Shown piece by piece: positions 10,801 to 20,500 of a DNA stretch of 48,700 nucleotides. Position numbers and translations under genes: made by a program. How positions within the stretch are numbered: the first letter of the stretch is position 1; each line of letters opens with the position of its first letter. Below the pieces are notes generated by a model that had not been told where the DNA came from, searched no databases, and saw only the letters and a program-made list of their open reading frames with translations. The stretch lies in contig JAENRP010000330.1 in assembly GCA_024741835.1 (NCBI GenBank), positions 1-48,700 of the forward strand, written 5' to 3'. The DNA is from Diplocarpon mali. Lineage: Eukaryota > Ascomycota > Leotiomycetes > Helotiales > Drepanopezizaceae.

Positions 10801-12262
10801 CTATTAAAAGACGGACTACTTTTATATAATAAAAGGCTAATAGTTCTTAAAGAATCGGACAATCTTTATACTTACCTATTCTACTAAATCTATAATAGTA
10901 TATCGATAGCTCACTTTAATAGAACTAAGACTATACAATTCCTTTAATACTACTACTAATAGCCTATATACTATTATAATATAAAGAGGTATATTGCTAA
11001 CTATTATAACTACTAACATTTATATAAACCTTAAAATAAGACGCAAGACTCCTTAAACTACTGCCTATTCCTTTATATATATAAGACGACCTATCTATAG
11101 ACTTCTATACTCTTAAATCAATTAGCAATAGCTGCGATACTATATTCCTTATAGTTAACCGACTCTTTAAGTAGTATATCTACCTATTAATAATAAAGAA
11201 GGCTACTATATAGACCGCCGCTTCCTTATTTTACTAATATATCTAAAGGTTTAAAGGGAGCCCTTTTACTATTACTAGCAATTAAGGACCTTAGTTTATC
11301 TCCGACTTTATAAATAAGTTATTAATACTAGCATAGGTCAAGCTCTAGCTATTAACCTTTAAATACACTTAAATAAATAAATAGACTAAGATTATTAACC
11401 AGATAATCGATATATAACTACGCCCTTTTATCAACTACTTTTAAGACAATTAGGCCGACTTACTCCCTACTATAAACGCTGCCGGCGCCGCTTGCCCGAA
11501 TGAGTCAACTGGCCTCTCCCTTTCTATAGTCGATTATAGCTATAAACCTCGCTTGGATTTTAACTAGACTACTTATACTATTAAGTACTTAAGCGCTTAA
11601 GAGAAGCTAAATAGGAAAAAAGCGTAAGTATAGGCTAAAAGAATTGATAAAGCAGTTCAGTTTGCTTAAGAATCTATATTAGTAGCTTAAGAGAGATAAT
11701 CCAAATAAGCAAATAAAAAGCGACGCTAACTTAACTTCGGCTTAAAAGACTTAGTATATATTATAAAAAGAGCTTAGAAAACAGACTAATCCTTTAATAA
11801 ACTCAACTTCCCTATTATAGGCCCTTTTAAAATCATTAGCTTAATCTACTACTCTTATAAAGTAGACCTACCTCTATCCTATCAAATATATAATATCTTT
11901 TATACTAATAGACTAAGGAAAGCCGCTAATAACCCTTTGCTTAAGTAGATCAACCTACTAGTAGAACCTATTATTATTAATACCTATTTAGAATAGAAAG
12001 TCGACTAAATCTTAGCATTTAATATATAGTAAAAGTAACTCTATTATAAAGTCAGCTAAATAGGATAGGATCCTAATAATTAATAGTACCTTATTAATAA
12101 CTTTAAGAACGCAGCTATACTACTTAAGAAGTTCTACTTTAGTTACCTTAATGCCCTTAAGCCCTTGGCGAGATTGCAGACTTAGTTAAAAGCCGCCTCT
12201 AAAGACGAACTTGACCTAGACTACCTATTAGATAATGCCCTTAAGAATAAAGGTTATTATTA
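7863..12262 (+). pseudogene. gypsy-2 gag-pol remnant
   Basis: Domains in order on the plus strand: zinc knuckle YYKYR*KGHYS*DC (about 8120-8165; a CCHC with two Cys codons mutated to Tyr); aspartic protease DCGANALRII (about 8404) and IILSYKWLAK (about 8630); RT with FLSPILFVKKPKSSLRFYIN (about 9407) and the catalytic box read as FYFIYINNILIFSK (about 9740, originally YVDD); RNase H around 10190-10500; integrase HHCC region near 10910-11060 and core to about 11500; integrase C-terminus and chromodomain-like tail 11790-12250. Stops are nearly all TAA or TAG, and a few frame changes exist. Gag is only its last ~110 codons because gypsy-3 interrupts it. Confidence 0.85.
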
Positions 12263-12599
12263 AATGCGCTAGTAATAATAGTAGATACTCTTATAATAAT
12301 TTAACCCTAGAAGAGATTAAGAATAAAGTGCTAGACGCTAATGCACTTATTTAAAATGTATAATAAAGACCACCCTCCCTTTAAACTATTCTTATGATTT
12401 ACCGCCTTACTACTTGCTATTCTTTACTATTCTATTCCTTTATTCTTAGTTCTATATTAATACTTCTACCTAGATCTATTCTCTTATAAATACTTCTTCT
12501 TCCTACTATCTTTGCTTTGCTTTTATAAATTAATTAACTTGCTCTTTTAACCTATCGCCTTACTGCTATATACTATATTATCGAATTGAACTACTTAAC

Positions 12600-13887
12600 C
12601 AACTATTACTATAAGTGAACTAATAAATAACCCTCTTCCTTTTAATAATAAGACTACTATACCTGCTATTGCGCCTACTAACTCTTTTAAAATATAAGAC
12701 GATTCTATAATTAGTATTAATAATATAATAGCATTTCTAATAGAGGAAGACCCTATATAAGCCGCCCTTATCTAATAAGGGATAGACAACTAACCTACTA
12801 CGCCTATTAAAATAGAATAAGCAGATTTCCGATTGCTATCTGCAAGTAATATAAATAGCAACTCCGAGGACTCTAATGATAATAAAGATATTAAGCCTAC
12901 TACCTTACTATCGCTAATACTACTCTTAATAGATAATGAAATAAACGAACCTACCGCCTTGCTAACCTTAACCCTAACCCTCTTCCTATTTAAAAATAGT
13001 ACTACCCTTAGTAAGAAGGTCCCTTTCAACTAGTTTTATAATAAGTTAAAGAACGAAAATAATAAAGATAACCAACTTATACTTATTAAAATAAAGAGAA
13101 ATAGTACGCTAATAAAGAGAAAGGATAGTGCGATAATTTAAGAGTCGTAACCTAGTAAGTTAAGGCTATTAAGGAATAACCTTTAGAAATAGCTATATTA
13201 AAATATTACTAACTAAGGCAAGATATAGGTTAACCTAAGGCCTATTAGATTTAAAGCATTAGAATAGCGCATTTAAAAGACAGTTATAAAGGCTGCGTAA
13301 AATAAGGAACGCTTGCTTGCTAATATTAATAAAGTAGTTGCGAAGATCGAAGCTAAAAGAGGAACTTTTATATAAGATAGGCATATAGTCTTTATTATAC
13401 TATTTAAAGTAGTCGAGTTTAATCGCTTATATAATAATCTTAATAAACAATCTTGCGAATTAAAGGCCTTGCGCGCTAAAATAGAGGAAGATAAGCTAAA
13501 GCTTAAGATATTACAAGATAAGAATAATAAGCTATAATAGCAAGTCGCTACTTATACTATTATATAGAAGAGGAAGGCCACCCTTACTACTACCGCTAGT
13601 ACCTTTGCCAAATGCTAAAAGTCGAATTAGATAGATTAGTTAAAGCAAATATGCGAAAATCAATAATAATATTATAATCTTAAAGACCCCTGCGATCGAA
13701 AGCTAATTAATGCGTTCGATAATCTTAATAAACTAATTAAGACTGCTATTAAGACTATTAGATTAAAAGGGGATCTAGCGAACGAAAAGATAAAGGGCTT
13801 TATTAATAGGGCTAAAAATAGGATTATATACGACTTTATCTAAGAGTAGGTTAAGATAAGGGCACCTCGCTTTTTAAAAGGGGAGGG
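12600..13887 (+). pseudogene. 3' ORF of gypsy-2, coiled-coil protein of unknown role
   Basis: After pol a further plus-strand frame of about 420 codons runs to the polypurine tract, again broken only by RIP-type stops. The N-terminal third is rich in Asn, Ser, Asp and Leu; the middle has KALRAKIEEDKLKLKILQDK and neighbouring heptad-like segments typical of a coiled coil; the C-terminal third is basic. No zinc finger or membrane helix is visible. Position and strand suggest an accessory product of the same transcript. Homology is not recognised. The stretch 12262-12600 between pol and this frame holds nothing that I can name. Confidence 0.5.
13876..13887 (+). promoter_or_regulatory. Polypurine tract of gypsy-2
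   Basis: AAAAGGGGAGGG directly before the LTR start, as in gypsy-3. Confidence 0.8.
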
Positions 13888-14147
13888 TATATTATAGTTA
13901 TATTAAAGAACCGTTAAAGCACCTGCGACTAATATAGTAGATGCGACGTCTTATAGTTATACCTTTTCTTTAGTAGGCAGAATATAAGTAGTTAGTAAAG
14001 ATCGACCTTTCTAAGTCTTAGGCTAAGGAGGCATATTAAAGGAGAGGTTTGCTACTTTATACCTACTCCTTAGCTTTGAATTCTATACGATTTGGCAGCC
14101 TTGATCTTAGTGACTTTATCGACTTATGCCTTGCTTCCGCCGTCACA
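13888..14147 (+). repeat. 3' LTR of gypsy-2
   Basis: Starts TATATTATAG (RIP form of TGTATTATAG) right after the polypurine tract and ends CCGTCACA; the next bases belong to the RT-to-RNase H part of Copia-3. About 260 bp. No second copy is visible, so the right edge rests on the resumption of the Copia-3 frame and the TG/CA rule. Confidence 0.65.
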
Positions 14148-14702
14148 TATAGCATATGGCAACCCTTTTATAAGATCACCTTTAAGCTATAAAACCCCTT
14201 TTATAATACTTATAAAAGACTACCGAAGATGGAATTATATATGAAAAAGGCGAAGCAAATCAATTCGATACTTATATAAATGCTACTTAAGCTATAGAAA
14301 ACGATAGGAAGTCATTCTAAGGCTGGCTTATTAAGTATAATAGAGGAATTGTTAGCTAAGCTGCAAATAGGCAAAAATCTACTTCTTTAAGTAGTAAATA
14401 AGCCGAGATAATAGCGGCTTCTAATAGCTTAAGAGAGGTAGCTTAGATGCTAAAGCTATTCGCCAACCTTAATATATAACTCGATCGATTACCTTATTTA
14501 TAGCTTAATAACAAAGGAGCAAGATCTCTTACTAAAGAACGAAAATTTTTAGCTAAATCGAAGCATATCGACGTTCGACACTTCTATATAAGAGACGATA
14601 TAGTAGCTAAAGGTAAGATGATAGTAGCTTATATACCTAGAAACGATAATATAGCAGATTCCCTTACAAAAGCTCTACCAGGACCCGCTTTCGAGAAATA
14701 CT
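14148..14702 (+). pseudogene. Copia-3 RT C-terminus and RNase H, cut by gypsy-2 and by Z-b
   Basis: The plus-strand frame begins HMATLL*DHL*AIK, the copia segment before the RLLRYL helix, continues through NDRKSF*GWLIKYNRGIVS and NRQKSTSLSSK*AEIIAAS (the RNase H KST/AEY region), then HIDVRHFYIRD and NIADSLTKALPGPAFEKY, the C-terminal ADxLTK signature. The frame is lost at 14702/14703, where the Z-b LTR starts, so the last residues and the 3' LTR of Copia-3 lie beyond the far end of Z-b. The 5-bp ATACT at 14698-14702 is the likely target duplication. Confidence 0.85.
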
Positions 14703-15198
14703 ATAAAACTGAAAGGGAGACAATACAAGAATAGGCCTAAGGGAAGACCTAAAAACAAAAGGAAGAAGCACCATTGTGGAGACCTGAGATGGATAGGTCT
14801 CGTGATATATATCACATGATCGACGCAGGACGGTGGGAGGATAAAAGGGCCATCTTCTATACATAGAGATAGCGCGTATCGCTATAGTACTGAATATACC
14901 CTATACTTAGGACTTGTTCCTAACATCTTATCTAAGAGAGCCCGCTTGTGGTGCTTCCTCCTCTTGTTTTTAGGTCTTCCCTTAGGCCTATTCTTGTGTT
15001 GTCTCCCCTCTGTTTTATACCATAAGTAAGCTCTCTTAGATAAGATATTAGGAATAAGTCCTAAGTATAGGGTATATTTAGTACTTATAGCAACGCGCTT
15101 TATCTCTATATATAGAAGAGGCTCCTTTTATCCTCCTATTAGCCCTACTCTATTATATGACTTTTATCATATGATTTATCTATACCTAAGTCTTTATA
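14703..15198 (-). repeat. 3' LTR of Z-b, split by a solo LTR
   Basis: On the minus strand the LTR occupies 15198 down to 15024 and 14774 down to 14703; between them lies a plus-strand solo LTR of the same family. The outer edge (ATAAAACTGAAAGGG) replaces the last codons of the Copia-3 RNase H. Confidence 0.85.
14775..15018 (+). repeat. Solo LTR of element Z, plus strand, duplication ACCAT
   Basis: A complete 244-bp LTR from TGTGGAGACC to CTGTTTTAT flanked by exact ACCAT copies at 14770-14774 and 15019-15023. It keeps many CA and TG dinucleotides and is the least RIP-mutated Z LTR here. It contains inverted repeats GAGACCT/AGGTCTC (about 14779-14800) and GTGATATATATCAC (14802-14815), then a TATA-like GGATAAAAGG near 14836. 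Because it lies inside a minus-strand copy of itself, 14703-14774 and 14947-15018 form an inverted repeat of about 72 bp. Confidence 0.9.
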
Positions 15199-15393
15199 TA
15201 TATCCTAAATAATAAAAGTAATAGCCCTTATTACTTTTAGCAAAGGATATAAAATAATATAAGTTAAAGTAATAGTATATTAATTATTAGTAAACCCTAA
15301 GTGTAAGAAAACTAATATATTAAAAGGCTTAAACTAAGGCTATATTATTATTAAAGGTAAAAGAAAAAAAGAAGAGTTTTTTTTTTTTTTTTT

Positions 15394-15411
15394 NNNNNNN
15401 NNNNNNNNNNN
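15394..15411. other. Assembly gap (18 N) at a homopolymer in the Z-b 3' UTR
   Basis: The run of N follows a T17 tract and corresponds to the A17 tract of Z-a at 5221-5237. The true sequence is probably a longer poly(T) on this strand. Confidence 0.95.
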
Positions 15412-15521
15412 TATGCTTTTTACCTATAAGCTAGGCCTAGGAGTTAGAAAACGAAACTAGTAAAACAAATAAATAGGCTATAGAATTGTAAAAATAATTA
15501 AAAATAGAATTAACCTAAGTA

Positions 15522-15897
15522 TCAGTTTTCCTTAATTCTCTTTAAAAGATAAGGAAAACTATTATTAAATAATACTCTTTTTACCAAACGACTACTTCTT
15601 CTTATAGTATTACTATTAGTATCTAATGAAATAGGTCTTAGTATAGCAAGAGCTTCTATACTCCTTGCGGATCCTAGTATAGTATAATAGCTTTTGCTAA
15701 TAGAGAGAGAGACTTATATTATAGTATTATTATTATTATTATCTTTATTATTATTATTATCCTTTAGAAGGTTATCTGCTGCTAAGGGGGACGCGGTAGG
15801 GGATTCTATAAATATGAGTTCCTTATCCTTGCCTTTCTCTAGATCAAGTCGCAGGCTGGGCCTAGGAGTCGTATTAAGGGTTTTTGCATAAGGCTTT
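15522..15897 (-). pseudogene. Beta ORF of Z-b, C-terminal piece
   Basis: C-terminal end of beta, from the conserved TGA (15524-15522) up to the Copia-X insertion. It contains the palindrome at 15844-15872 and an expanded (AAT)n tract at about 15720-15770 that encodes Asn/Asp on the minus strand. It joins the piece beginning at 23502; GCTTT is duplicated across the junction. Confidence 0.85.
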
Positions 15898-16095
15898 TGT
15901 AGTACGGTCAGCTAGAGGGCCTTCATTAGGTCGCTCAGGAGGCTCGCAAAAGTAGGAAAAGATAATTGATTATATTATTCTCTAGTATATATATAGTAAG
16001 GAGACTTCAGAAAGAAAAGGGAGAATCTATAACTTAGTAGGAGTCATATAAAGGGTCTTTAGAATAAGTAAAGACTCCGCCTATTCTATATAATA
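15898..16095 (-). repeat. Copia-X 3' LTR
   Basis: 198 bp, aligned end to end with 23304-23501. The edge next to Z-b keeps TG and CA (TGTAGTACGGTCAG), while the inner end is fully converted (CTATATAATA against CTGCACAACA in the other LTR). Confidence 0.95.
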
Positions 16096-16960
16096 TACCC
16101 CTTAGTTAGGCGATGCTCTTAAAATTGCTTAGCTATATAAATAAAATAAAAGAAAGAATAGCAGTTATAAAGAAAAGAGGCTCTATCTTATATACTGCTC
16201 CTTTAAAGGTCATTCCTTTTAAAATAAGAAGGGTTACTATAAGCAATAAGCGCGCTTAAGAATCTTCGCAATTTTACGCTAATGCTCTATTAGGCTTCCT
16301 ATAGAGTATTTCCATTATAAAGGTTCTCTTTCCCTTCTTTTAAAAACAACCCTCCTTTATTATTTAAAAATATTATCTTTATACTAATAATTTTTAAATA
16401 TAGAAGGAACTCTTACTTATTATAGCCCTGGCCGCCCTTGCAAAGTAAGACCCTTAGAGTCCTTATACCCTGCGTTATACTAACTTTGCGCTAGGTCGCT
16501 AGCGCTCCTTTAGGAGCTGCAATTCTAGCGCAATCGTCCTAGCGCCTATTAAGCAATAAGCCGCTGCTGCTATCGCCCTTACTACTACTGCCGCTCCTAC
16601 TACTGCCGCTGCTACTTAAGAGCCCTGCCCCTGCTGCACGCCGTATACTTAAGCCTATAATAAAGCGCAATAATACATATATATATTGTATCGCACGCAA
16701 GAGTACTAGCAATTTCGATTATTAGTACTTTAATAGTACCTTTAGTGCGCATTGCGTTTATTATATAATATTAAGTAATAGCTACTAATAGGCTAGCAGA
16801 CCTCTTCTTACCTCTTAAGAGGCTATTATATCAGCCCGCGCCTATAGCGCCTTTAAAGAGGAGGTAGCATTACTACTTAATATAGTAAAGGGTGCGCTTT
16901 AAAGCTTCTATAGTACATTTATTAAGTCTTATTAAGTTTTAAGCTAATTTTAAAAGATGG
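16096..16960 (-). other. Copia-X 3' region, distal part, with a second Gln-codon-rich tract
   Basis: Between the 3' LTR and the Gln-rich ORF remnant. A CAG-like tract at about 16550-16625 would read in one minus-strand frame as Gln and Arg, for example *QRQQQERQQQ after undoing TAG. The polypurine tract is probably within AAGGGGTATA just inside the LTR (about 16096-16106 on the opposite strand), but it is weak. No other product is recognised. Confidence 0.4.
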
Positions 16961-17008
16961 GAGCGATCAGACCCTAGTGCTAAAAGGGCCTGCTACTCCT
17001 ACGAGTAA

Positions 17009-17460
17009 TAGTATCACTGCCTCCCCTACTCTTAGTATACTATTCCTATTTGCTCTTAAGCCCTTTAGCTTAGACCCGTTCGCCCCTATTGCTACTACTA
17101 CCGCTCCTATCCCTTCTGCTTCTACTATTGCAGCCGCTGCTATAGTCTTCTTATTTATCTCTTTAGCCTTTACTATTGCTGCGCTTATCCTTACTACCGC
17201 CCCTGCCGCCCTTGCTCCTATTGCCCTTACCGTACCTCCCGCCTTTGCCCCTGCTATTGCTAGTATATTTGCCAGCAGGCCTCTAGCCAAGGGAGTACTA
17301 GTAGGCCTCTCTTAAGAGGAGATCCGTATAGAACTCTTAACTATAGCGTCTTAGCTCTTAGCCTTAGCTAAGAGAATCTAAGAGAGGGTTACGCCTTATA
17401 ATAGCAGCTTAGGAATATTACCTATTCTTATATTTTTAAAAAAGGAGAAGCTTTTATAAT
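17009..17460 (-). pseudogene. Copia-X 3' ORF remnant, Gln/Arg-rich
   Basis: In one minus-strand frame this stretch reads as a hydrophobic and basic lead (SPLKRGLLVLPWLEACWQIY at about 17320-17262) followed by dense TAG and TAA codons: *EQGRQGR**G*AQQ**RLK and on to a TGA near 17012. If those stops are RIP products of CAG and CAA, the ancestral protein had a long Gln/Arg-rich region. The frame differs from that of pol, so it would be a separate product. Two other frames, one on each strand, remain open for about 110 codons (Ala-rich at 16967-17290 minus; Ala/Pro/Leu-rich at 16977-17315 plus) only because RIP closed the Gln frame and spared GC-rich codons. Function unknown. Confidence 0.45.
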
Positions 17461-17589
17461 ACGCTTTATAAGAGAAAACAAATAAATATAATTATAAGAG
17501 AGTAAGAGCTTATAAATATAAGTCTTTTAGTAATAAGTGACTACTTATTAGTAAGTGCAAGTTATTAAATAATTATTTAAAAGCTTTAA

Positions 17590-20500
17590 AGGTTTAATAA
17601 ACAAATAAAGCTCTTAAACTTCTAGCGGTCCAGGTTCTTAATAAGCCTATCTGCGTGCATCTCCTTAGTAAGGAGGTAGATTATCTAAAAGCTTTCTCTT
17701 TAATACTCTTAGCAGATCTATATATTACTAATTTCGATATATTAAAGGCTTATCTTAATCTTCTTATTCTTTATAATAATTAGCCAAATCGTTTATTAAT
17801 TATTGCAATATATATTCCATTTAAAGAAGGAGTCTATGCGAATCTCCTTAAAGAGGTATTTTATAGCTATTATCTCCTTTATAATAGAAACCATACTATA
17901 GAGTTCTACTTTAGTAAAGGAGAGCGTAATAGTCGCTTAGCGATTTACTTTTTAAATAATCAGTCCTTTAAATAAGAAGAAGACGTATCCTTAAGAGGAT
18001 TTATAAGTCTCTTAATTATCTCCGAAAGAAGCATCTAAAGATGCGACTAATTAGTATTCCCTAGCCTTAAAGCTATAGGCAATTCCTAAGAAGCATATAC
18101 TATATAAGTATTAAAGCGTCTAGTCCGCAGTTAAGAGGTATTTAAAGCTTAGATTAATTAAGAAGAAAGATAGTTAAAAGGCTATAAACGCAATATCTAA
18201 GCGTATTATAATTGCTATATAAAGAATAGAGCCTATTTTCTCTTAATACTCCTTTACCTTTTCTAAAGAAGCTTGCCTTAAGTTCTTAACAAACTCCTTC
18301 TTTAGCAGTAGAGTACTAGGCACTTTCTTTATATTAGCTTTAAACTTTTAAGCGATCTTCTTAATATAAGTATTATAAACTAAGGAGATCCTCTTTTCCT
18401 TCCTATCTTAAATAATCCTTACTTTAAGGAACTAAGAGATATCTCTTATAATAGTAAGCTTATACGCCCTCTTTAGGTCTTTAATTAAATGAGTCGCCTG
18501 ATCTAAGTTAAAGGCCTTATATAACACTTGAATATTATTAATATAAAATGCTATAAAGACTATACGATCCTTTATTATGAAAATATAAGGCTCCTCGCTT
18601 AATGGCTTAAGTTAAAGGCCCTTAAGCGTTCCTACGAAGTTCCTATACTATAGTGCTAAAGAGTCTTTTAGCCTATAGAGCGCGCGGTCCAGTTCTACTA
18701 CTATACTAGGGCGCTTAAAGCCATCTAATAGGAAGTATATGACTAAAGTACTCCTTAGGTCTCTAAGAGCGTTAACAAATGCATTAATAATATTGAACTA
18801 CTTTACTTCTATATCGAAGTACGCAGTAAGCGCTATTAGTACTTTAAAAGACCTTGCTGCAAGTATAGCTGTATAAGTTAAGAAAATTAAAGCTTTATCT
18901 TAAAGATCCCTTTGCACAACTAGCTATAATCGGCAATTTAAAAGCTTACTAGAGCTATTAACCTTATAAGTAAAAATCTATTTTAATAGTATTAGCAAGG
19001 GTTTTGAATAATCCTTTTATATAATTCTTTAGTAACTTTAAGATTCTAAATTCCTAATCTCTTAGCGCCCTCTTTCTTTAAATCGTTTGCTAAAAGGGTG
19101 CTTCTCTAAGTCTAGCTATCCTTTTAAAGGCTTTAGCAGAAAGCCTTAATGCTATAGGTAGTTAAAAGACTATACTCTATCCTTTGCCTAACTATTAACT
19201 GCAGCTTTAATAATTATATAAACTATTAAATAGTCCTTCCTATCTTCCCTTATCTATTTATTTGCTTAAAAGGTTAATATAAACTTCTGCGCATATAAGG
19301 AGTAGGGTAAATTAATATTACTTTAAAAGAGCATATGCTTTAAAGTAGTAGCATATACTTTTAAAGTCTCCTATTGCTTAACGCTTAAGCGTCTTATCCT
19401 CTTTTGCTTAAGAAGAGGGAGTTCCTCCTTGCGCTTTTCTCTATAAGTCTCTTCTTCTATTTTTATTATTGCTAAAGGTTCCTTTAGAAGTCTAAGTGGC
19501 TCTATCTCTTAAGTTTATAGTCTTTAAGCTAGTATTATAACTTAAGATATTATATTATTAAGGCCTACTTCTCTTACTAGGTCGCTTTTTATAAGACTAT
19601 TAAAGCTCCTTTTAAATCTCGGCAATAGTGCCTTTAGCCTTTTACTAGAGTTTACTAAGGCCTGCCTTTATAATTAAAGACTTTATCTTAAAGTCTTTAA
19701 GCCATCTCTATTCCTATATAGAATAATAGCTAAAGATCTGCCGATCGCCTTATAAAACTCATCTTTAAAGACTCCCTTAAAGTCGTCTATAGTTCCTTCT
19801 TTAATAGGGCCTTTATAGGGAATTATCACCCTTAAGCTTTAGTTGCTATTTGCCTTTTTAAAGATTAGCGAAGTAGCTTCCAGTTCGCTTGCTTCCACCC
19901 TTGAGTTTCTAAGTGGGTCTTTTAAAGAATTTGGATTTAAGTTAAGGCCTTCTATATTATTAGTTAAAGGCTATAGAGTAGCATCAGTCTATAATACAGG
20001 CTCTTCCTATATAGCGGCTTCTTCTATAGCGATTACATTCGGCCCTGCAATAAGCTCCGATTCCTTGAAAATGCCTTCGAACTTAGCGTCCTAAGCTCCC
20101 TCTCCCTTTCCAATCAATTGGAAGGTTGTCTTAAGTTCCTAGCGCGATATAGGGTTTGCGCGCTTAGCTTCTAGACTATAGAAGAGAGACTTATCGAATT
20201 TAATATTATAAATTATCATTACTTATTAAAGCATAGGAACTTAGATTCTATAAATATTAAAGGTAATATATCTAACTAAGTAACCTAAGTGCCTTTATAA
20301 TTTAATTTTAAAGGTTTAGCAATCCCTCCCCGCCTCCTTCTCCTTAATTAAAGGGTATACGCAAGCACTATATATATAAATGCGACTCTAATTGGGCTTT
20401 AAGCTTATTATCATCTGCTTAATAAGCAGCGGCTTATAAAATCGAAAATACTACTTAAACCAACTATAGAGAGCCTTGCTTAATAAGATCATCTTCTTCC

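Larger units (their letters stand above)
7863..14147 (+). mobile_element. gypsy-2: Ty3/gypsy element lacking its 5' end in this window
   Basis: Continuous plus-strand succession of Gag C-terminus, protease, RT, RNase H, integrase, C-terminal chromodomain-like region, a 3' ORF, polypurine tract and 3' LTR. The left portion was separated by the gypsy-3 insertion. Its right edge is followed directly by the RT/RNase H end of Copia-3, which was the target. The LTR is unlike that of gypsy-3, so the two are different families. Confidence 0.8.

Noticed and set aside
12790..13033. Overlapping open frames on both strands in the 3' part of gypsy-2
   Set aside because: The plus one is only the unbroken piece of the longer 3' ORF; the minus one is its antisense shadow.
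14664..14864. 66-codon minus-strand ORF
   Set aside because: It runs antisense through the Copia-3 RNase H end, a Z-b LTR edge and a solo LTR, so it spans three unrelated pieces.
19843..20094. 83-codon plus-strand ORF
   Set aside because: Antisense to Copia-X pol between integrase and RT; no family features.
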